Source: Lycium barbarum
Taxonomy: Eukaryota; Streptophyta; Magnoliopsida; Solanales; Solanaceae
Direction: 5' to 3'
Assembly: GCF_019175385.1 (NCBI RefSeq)
Contig: NC_083344.1
Coordinates: 61,504,782 to 61,568,781, forward strand
Length of the DNA: 64,000 nucleotides
Under the pieces are notes generated by a model. That model was not told the origin of the DNA and did no database searches. It saw only the letters and a list, made by a program, of their open reading frames with translations. Each line of letters starts with the position of its first letter. Within the stretch, counting starts at the first letter, position 1. Of the stretch, positions 56,898 through 64,000 are shown piece after piece. The position numbers and the translations under genes are program-made.

Positions 56898-58482
56898 CCT
56901 TATCTCTCCTTCTCCTCATGTCTCCTCTTCGTGTACCTACAAAACGAGCAAACAAGGTTAGTAGCAAAAGCTCTTCACGTCACTCGTATTTTCACTCAAA
57001 CTTACCTCTCAACCTAAGCTTCTTCCAAGGTTAGTCAAGAACCCTTTTAATCCAAATCAATTCATAAGATTGCTAACCTTTGTGGAGGAATAGATTCTTG
57101 TTAATCGAAAGACGGACGACTCGATAAAGCAAAAGGACTTGACCCAAGAAGATTTAACGATATCAAAACGATAAAAGCTTGAAAAGAATTGGCACGAACG
57201 AAAGACGGACTCAATAACTAGCATACACAAGTTGAACAATTACTAAATGCACACTTGTTGAAGAATACAAGAAAACGAAATGCTAAATCGGGAACGAAAT
57301 AAAATTCGGGCCCGGGTAGGTGATAACTTGAAACCACGACCGTGAAGCCCCAATTGATCCAAGGTATTAATTTGAAATAACGGAAATTATTAAATTTCTG
57401 TATATATATATATATATATATATATTGCTCCCTACCAAAGGATTAGGGACACAAATCCAACAAGCAATCCCAAGAATTTTTTTTTTGGAATTGAAATGAA
57501 TTAAGAACAAGATGTGTACCTTGGGAAATACGACTGAAACTTCACCAAATACGGTCCGTCTTTGGAAATACGGTCCGTATTTGTGAAATACGACTGGGCT
57601 TCCAATTTATACGATTGACACCCTTGAAGTTTATGCACCGTATTGTGAAATACGGTTCACGTACTTTAACCGTATTTAAGGATCAACTCAGAGGCAGAAT
57701 ACTCAACTTTGGATCCCACTATATACGAGCTGCTATATGGTCCGTAAAGTGAAATACGGGCCATATTTAAAGATCTTTTTTTCTGAGACAGTGAGCTCAA
57801 CTTAAAGACTACTTGGACACTTTTCAATTTACGAGCCACTATACGGTCCGTAAAGTGAAATACGGGTCGTATTTAGTGAGGTCTTCTAAAAACCGTGAGC
57901 TCATCACACTTCAGTGAGTATTCTTGTACCTCGTGTGCCTTGGGATTTGTGCTAGATTTTCTAAATTTTGCTGACCTCTTGGGACCCACTCAACCTTGTA
58001 TTTACTTTTTTGGGGTAGAATAACAACCTTTCACTACTTTGACTTGGCCAATTGGATCAAACTCTTCTTTTATCTTCTTCTTCACCAAGAACAAGGATGA
58101 ACATTGAAGAACACCTGAAAACCCAATGCAGTCCAAATCGACTCGATTTTGTCCCAATTTTCAGATCTTAGCTCCTTTCCACCTAGACAACAAAGCCCGA
58201 TATCATTCGGAGCTCAATTTTACCAAAATCAACTAAACACACATTGAGTTCTTCAAGCTTTGATGAAGCTTCAATGGTGAAAACTTCAAAACCCACCCAA
58301 ACAACTTCAAACTTCGGATTTAGATGTTTTCTACCTCAATGAACTCAAATCTAACTTCAGAAACAACAAAATCAACCACAAAAACAGTTTTCGATTTTTT
58401 TTTGTAATTTTCAATTTTTTTTTTGGATTTTCATATTTTTGAGCCAAAGATTAGAAATTGTAGGAACAATCTCTTAGCCTAT
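56898..58482 (-). repeat. Leader of element H with TACGGTCCGT repeats
   Basis: Minus-strand leader between primer site and gag start, colinear with 20673-21916. Contains ATACGGTCCGT/GAAATACGG repeats at 57545-57875, an A/T-rich part at 58380-58440, and a (TA)n tract at 57401-57425 that also shows in the plus sense. Confidence 0.7.
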
Positions 58483-58494
58483 GCTCTAATACCA
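58483..58494 (-). other. Primer binding site of element H (one mismatch)
   Basis: Minus strand TGGTATTAGAGC, a single C-to-T change from TGGTATCAGAGC, two bases inside the LTR end. Confidence 0.82.
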
Positions 58495-58496
58495 AA

Positions 58497-59338
58497 TGAT
58501 ACAAATCGATTTGGGGATGAAGCCAAGTCAATTCATATGCGGAAAAAATAAAGGATACAAAGAAAAGGGGATGAGAAAAGATGATAAATACTTGACCCGA
58601 ATGGGGAAAATCCTATAGACAAATCTAGGTATATGAAACCTAAACCCTTCTAATTTGAATTCAACAACCCAAAAAGGACCAAAGCAATATGAATTCAAGG
58701 CAAGTTATTCGGATGAAATCCACAAACGAACAATCTTCATGAAATCATTGAAAATAAATGGTTCAAAGACCAACAATAGAATCCACCATTAAATATACTA
58801 AACTAAGCTAAACCCCAGCTAAAAAAACTATGATAATCCTATCATCACTCAAATATTAATCATCAAAATCTAAGTGAAGAAAATGGCTAAGTCTAGTATG
58901 TATACTCCTAGACTAAAGAAGACTAAGTTACTACAAAAATGCCATTAATGAGGCAAGGGCCTTATTTGGCTAGTTGGATGTTGGCTTGGAATCCGAAATG
59001 TCTCTCTCTTGCACAAATAGCCATCATCCCATCCTCAAAGCTTACAATTGCGACCATTTGCATGTATGTCCCTTCTTTACATGTTTGGCCACTTTCGTAT
59101 TTCTATCCTTTTTGGGCTTCTAGCCACTTTGAGTGTCGACTTCTTTCTAGTAGCCGTATCTTCAATCCTCGCCCACGCCACCTCCCACACATCATAGGCC
59201 TCATTGTGGGGCTTGTATGGGCCTCCAGAGTCCTTCAACACCATCCTTATCATCCATGTCGCTTGTAGAGCTTGAAGTTCCATATCTTGGCCTTGGATGT
59301 AAGTCTTGAAATGAGGTGTGCCAAGTAGGGTCATATCA
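58497..59338 (-). repeat. 5' LTR of element H, full length
   Basis: 842 bp; minus strand TGATATGACCCTACTTGGCA...GATTTGTATCA. Best reference copy of this LTR family in the window, and it fixes both termini (TGATATGA...TATCA). Confidence 0.83.
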
Positions 59339-60127
59339 AGGGTATTCTAACCTCGATCAAGATTTTGAGAGCTTGAAATCTTATTTTACTTTGATAGATT
59401 CCTTTGTTCCGTCCAGATTTGATGTTTAGAGCGAGAACCACAAAACTCTATATGCTTCCCGAGCCTATTTAATGGCTAGCTTCAATACTTTATGATCAAA
59501 ATTGATATATGGACTCGTTAGAACATATATGTATGTGGTGGAGTGTTCCAGAGCTGAAAAAATGGGCAAAACTCTTACCCAAGGGGTCCTTTTATACTTG
59601 CTAAGGTCAGTGGAACCGACCTAGGAATTATCCCTGCGCGTTCGCGCTGGGAGGTGGCGTGTTCGCGCAGGGTTGGCTGCCATCCTTCTGCACATTTTCA
59701 CCTAGTGGTGGTGCGTTCACGCAGACCAAATCCATAGCCTGCCAGCCCAACTGGTAACATCCATAACTTTCTACTCCGATGCCCTATCGACAAGCGGTTT
59801 GTTGCGTTGGAAACTAGACTTCATGAACTTCAATTTAAGATTTTACTTCACTTCAAAACTCATCATATGCTAGAAGTTATTCCTTCCCCAAGTCGGCTTT
59901 TTGTCGGTCAAGGTAGCACTCCTCTTCTTCCAAAGTCATACTAACTCAACTTCTTCCACTCGTTTCCTTGTAAGACCTTCCGGAATTCCTTATATGCCTC
60001 CTTTACTCATAAAATATACTTAATAATGCTTCGCTCCTTATAGTCAAAAATTATTTTACCTAGCCATAATTCAACATGCTCGTGTTCAAACTTGATAAAT
60101 GCTTCTCCAAAAGTACGGGGTATAACA
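59339..60127 (-). repeat. LTR fragment, minus orientation
   Basis: Minus strand starts TGTTATACCCCGTAC at 60127; the left side is cut by the LTR of H. Contains three GCGTTCGCGC-like CpG-rich repeats (59634-59725). It sits next to, and probably interrupts, the TGATATGA-family LTR end at 60128. Confidence 0.62.
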
Positions 60128-60209
60128 CTATTCCCCATCTCCTTTTCTTCGTATCTTTAAATTATGCATTTTAGATTGAAATGGTTCTTCCCCAATTCGA
60201 TTCATATCA
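60128..60209 (+). repeat. TGATATGA-family LTR end of element J
   Basis: CTTTTCTTCGTATCTTTAAA...CCCCAATTCGATTCATATCA matches the end of the LTR at 20580-20658. The usual primer site does not follow. Confidence 0.6.
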
Positions 60210-61399
60210 GGAAGAGAACTTGAATCCAAAATTTGAGAATATTTGGAGTTAATTTGAAGAATCCACCATTTTTGGAATTTGAAGCTTTGAAAAACTTCAA
60301 GAACTTGAAAGTGGGTCTTATTGAAGAAGGTGAAATTGAAGGTTGAAACCTATTGGGTTTTGTTCTCTACATCAAAGAAAACATAGATTCAAAATTTGAG
60401 CTAATTTGAAGGAGTTGGAATTTTGAAAGTTGTTGGTGTTCTTGAAGGTCTTCAAATCTTCAAGAGGAAGAAGAAGACCAAAGAGGGTATTTGATCCAAA
60501 GTCTTCAAGTAAAAGGGGTGAAAAGTGTTTTTATGGGTCCAGAAAAAAAAAATCGGATTTCAAAAAAAAATTCAGATTTAAAAAAAAAAAAAAAGAGGAA
60601 ATTCCATGTCAACAGCCACATCATCGCTGACATCAGCAACGCGCGTCAGTCCCAGTCACACCTGCAGGCGCATGGGCCCAACTTCAGAGGGTTAACATTC
60701 CCAACACTTAGAAAATTTTTCTAAGTCTTGGACCTGAATTTTGGCTCAACTTTAGGGGTTTATATCTTTGTGTGTATAAGGAGTTATGGGACGCGCATAA
60801 CCTATACAAATTCTTGTTCGGCGAGTCTACTTTCCAATGCAACAAACTGCTCGTCAATCAGAGCTCCGAACAATGAGTTACAGGAGTTTTAATAAAAAGC
60901 TGCAAGGAGCCCCAATTTTTTTTTTCTAAGTGTCCAAAACTTCTCCAACTTTTTCCTAAGTGTTGGCTAAGGTTTGTCTACTTCTTATCTACCTTTCTTT
61001 GATCCTCCAAGCTAATTAAGAACTAGTAATTGTCCTTAATTGAGTGTTAACTAGTTCTTTTGTCCATATTTTCTTTCGTGCAAATTCTTTTCGTGCTTTT
61101 CTCGATTTTGTTTCGTTGTTAACTTCTTGGCTCAAGTCCGTTAGAATTAAATTAAGTCATACTTTCTATGATTTAACAAGAATACTTTCCGACCTTGAGT
61201 AGCAATTGTGCACCTTGCGAACCACCGGATCTAAACAAGAATCAACATCGGCCAATCCAATTGAGTGGTAAAAGGCAAGAGAGTGTGAGTTCATTTGAGT
61301 GGTGCTAGCCAAGCACAAAAGAGTGTAAACACGAGTGTGGTGAGATTCCTATACTACTAACGTTGTTTGCTTGTTTTTAAGTGTTCTTAAGCAGGTACG
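60210..61399 (+). repeat. Leader of element J
   Basis: Plus-strand A/T-rich leader with GAACTTGAA/TTTGAAG wording as in I and H, an A-rich run (60547-60593) and a CpG-containing patch (60625-60680). No TACGGTCC array is evident. It ends in a short gag start. Confidence 0.62.
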
Positions 61400-61528
61400 A
61401 TGACGACGGTGAAGGAAACTCAAGTTCCCGCTGGGGGATCTAAACTTGGTGATTTGATGGCTATGGTAATCAAATTGAAAAACCTAGTGGATAATCTAAA
61501 TGAGACGATGGGAAAGACAGAGAGGAGT
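61400..61528 (+). pseudogene. Element J gag N-terminus (43 codons), cut by an LTR
   Basis: ATG at 61400 opens MTTVKETQVPAGGSKLGDLM, then AMVIKLKNLVDNLNETMGKT, followed directly by the terminus of a minus-oriented LTR at 61529. The Leu/Asn heptad-like pattern suggests a short coiled coil. Position after the long leader fits the gag start of this family, although it does not resemble the N-terminus of H (MSSIASE). The rest of gag must lie beyond the inserted element, outside the window. No stop occurs before the break. Medium-low certainty. Confidence 0.5.
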
Positions 61529-61774
61529 TGTCACGACCCAACCCCGTAGGCCGTGACTAGTGCCCGAGTTGGACACTCATATCACTTGTTAACTATAACC
61601 ATTTACAGCTAGCATATCGAGAACTTATTTGTATAAAAAAGCAAGACGTTATTTTTAAGCCGTCACATATATGCATGTCATAGCCACCTGTCTCCTGAGG
61701 AGTTACAATTTCCAACAACAAACATATATATATCTACGCAAGCTAACAAGGCTGCCACTACACGCAACATCCCA

Positions 61775-61825
<51 letters not shown>

Positions 61826-64000
61826 GCAAGCCGACAAGGCTGCCACTACGAATGGGTACGCCCCAAACATAAGTCATATCCATACGACGAAACAAGAACT
61901 ATATACAGACCCACACAAATGTCCACAGACCTCTAAGAGTAATGACAGAATCATATGACGGGACAGGGCCCCGCCGTACCCCGAACAAACACATATATAT
62001 ACAACAAAAGGGATTTATACCACACGCTAGGCTCCGGAACAAAGGAGCAATCCCAAGTAGCTGAATAGATATCCTAGGCTGGCGGATCTCCGAAACGAAC
62101 GTCTGTACCTGCGGGCATGAACGCAGCCCCCCGAAGAAAGGGGGTCAGTACGGAATATGTACTGAGCATGTAAAGCATGAAATATAGTAAATAAAATCAT
62201 ACTGAGACAAGGAGTGTAGAATCTAATGCAACAAACAGAAATCCATAAAACTTACCTTTGAACATAATTCATATTTATCAACCGCATACCAATATCAATA
62301 TAGAGTTTAGTAGTTAAAGCTGAATAATCATTCTGTACATAACATATATAATGTGTCCCGGCCCTCTAGTGAGGGGCTCGGTAATTAAAATCATAGTATT
62401 ATAAACATGTACATATACGTGTCCCAGCCCTCTAGTGAGGGACTCGGTGAAATAATGATCATATGCCATCCTGGCCGCCATCCCCGTATCATCATGTCAT
62501 CATATCATCATACCATCATATCATCATATATATATATATATAACGTGTCCCGGCCCTCTAGTGAGGGACTCGGTGAATAATATAGTAAATATGCGCACGA
62601 AAACGTGTCCTGGCCCGGGATTCAGTGAAGGATGTAACGGTAAGCACGAGCAGAATAATAAGCAACCACATACATGCAAATCATCTTTGGAGACTCAATA
62701 GATAAGTAACTAATCATCTTTCAAGTGTCAGGATAATAATCATATTCATTTCTTTCTAAATTTTATTACAAACCATAGCAAGGAACGTTTCAGGATTCAT
62801 ATACATGTATCAATCTAACATGATATGGCTTTTCAAAGTCAAATATGACTCAAATTATGCAATTCTTTAAGAGTTGCAATTTCCATACATCATTTGTTAG
62901 TCAATCATATAGTAGGCTCGTGACAATAACATTAAGGAATGAATAGAATCATAAGTCATGCTTGGAACTAGAGAGTAGAGTTTACCCCAAGGCTTATATC
63001 ATTTCTTACTTACGTCTAGGACATGCCAAAAGAAGGAAGGATTAGGATTTACATACCTTTAGCGTTTAGTCGTATTATAACTCGTACTCGCTGCCCAATA
63101 GTACCTTATCCTATATCAAGATATCAAGAGTTACGATTAGTCCACGAGGGAATTCAATACGTGTATTTTAACGATAATAATCCCTTTCTAACATTTTGAC
63201 GACGTTTCGTTCGCATTCAACCCAACTAGTATTCCAAGCTAATATTGTTAATCATACTTTCAAGTACCAACCCGGGATTATTTAAAACAGTCCCCTATTC
63301 ACGGCCAAACAGCCCACACAACATTACCATTTTCAATTCGAAATTTTCAAACTTCAATTACAACGACAACAACACAACATTACTTATATGATTATTAGAA
63401 CTGTTTTAGCATCATTTTAATTCATACAACAGCCCACAAACCATTTCAATTTCAACTTGAATCATTAACTCCTTCTTCACTAAACGTCCATAACAACAAT
63501 CAACATTCAAAATACACTAATCTACCCCTTTCATTAAAACAGTCCACGGTTTGGACTGTTTTTCTACTTCAACATAAATCATTTCTTTTACACCTCAACT
63601 CCCATATTCATAAGGCATACAATACACCACAATGTCCATAACAACAACAATTAAAGCATCACATAAAACAGTCCATTACTCCCTCTAAACCAGCCCCTAC
63701 ACGGCTTCAACATAACCACACAAAAACTTCTTAAAATCTTTGTTCCTTTTCATAGGTTGCTACACATTCAACTCATCTACAATATATGCAAGATAAAACC
63801 AAGCATGGCTTCACCTAAGCTCACGGCTCATCTCAACTTCAACCACAACAACAATCCAACAACAATCCAACAACAACATGCACAAACTCTACATTCAAAT
63901 CATCATACAATACATGAAATATGATCATTCTTACCTTACAATTTACTCTTCAACCTTGGCCGAATTTCAACATTATTGCCATGCCACACCTCCTTGTTTC
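61529..64000 (-). repeat. LTR (3-kb class), minus orientation, running off the window
   Basis: Begins TGTCACGACCCAACCCCGTA, followed by the terminal hairpin wording; hairpin block at about 62122-62180. Three to four GTGTCCYGGCCCTCTAGTGA units lie at 62353, 62419, 62544 and, degenerate, 62604. The outer end is not reached by 64000, so solo LTR or full element is undecided. Confidence 0.85.
61778..61824. repeat. (TA)n microsatellite flanked by a short duplication
   Basis: About 23 TA units. ACGCAAGCYRACAAGGCTGC occurs on both sides (about 61736 and 61823), suggesting a local duplication with the TA run inside. Confidence 0.95.

Noticed and set aside
55393..59338. G and H as the two arms of one palindromic element
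   Set aside because: They are on opposite strands and abut, but G carries knuckle-protease and H an earlier gag part with its own LTR and primer site; two nested family members are more likely than one inverted repeat.
1..64000. tRNA or rRNA genes
   Set aside because: The TGGTATCAGAGC strings are primer sites next to LTR ends, not tRNA genes; no cloverleaf or rRNA-like stretch was seen.

Overview
This window is plant nuclear DNA made almost entirely of nested and broken LTR retrotransposons. The markers are plant Ty3/gypsy coding regions with initiator-methionine-tRNA primer sites (TGGTATCAGAGC), LTRs of about 0.8-3.1 kb with TG...CA ends and 5-bp target duplications, one pentatricopeptide-repeat (PPR) gene fragment, and no prokaryotic features. 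The style of the LTRs and of an AT-rich MITE-like block suggests a eudicot, probably Solanaceae; the species is not determinable from the sequence. The setting looks like heterochromatic intergenic DNA.

Layout. 1-3.04 kb: two minus-oriented LTR fragments, one inside the other. 3.04-16.4 kb: a degenerate minus-strand element (B), whose gag is split by a young, nearly complete minus-strand Tekay/Del-like element (A, 3702-14732; two 2.93-kb LTRs about 99% alike by eye, gag-pol frame with only three stops). 16.4-19.15 kb: the only gene-like island, with a PPR C-terminal fragment, a solo LTR with perfect ATATG duplications, and a MITE-like block. 19.6-21.9 kb: a second retroelement family (LTRs starting TGATATGA, long non-coding leader) represented by a gag scrap, LTR, primer site and leader. 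21.9-44.0 kb: a plus-strand array of two Tekay/Del-like copies (D and C) that looks like a tandem duplication; D lost RT-end/RNase H/integrase, and C carries a later minus-strand solo LTR (34793-37794, CTATC duplications). 44.0-50.8 kb: the 3' part of another plus-strand element (E), its LTR split by a solo LTR. 50.8-61.5 kb: further LTR pieces and three fragments of the TGATATGA family: G (gag knuckle-protease plus an unrecognised region where RT would lie), H (degenerate, minus strand) and J (leader and gag start). 61.5-64 kb: a minus-strand LTR running off the window.

How the parts relate. No intact autonomous element is present. A and C once encoded everything for a copy-and-paste cycle (Gag, protease, RT, RNase H, integrase with a C-terminal chromodomain-like tail); the TGATATGA-family pieces visible here encode only Gag and protease and would need enzymes from elsewhere. 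Nonsense codons in the Tekay-like frames are overwhelmingly CAG to TAG, as expected from decay of CHG-methylated DNA. The most interesting signals are the G-family region after the protease, a stem-loop upstream of the polypurine tract whose arms covary between families, a conserved double-hairpin block in nearly all 3-kb-type LTRs, and the tandem duplication with its traceable junctions. All identities quoted are by eye.
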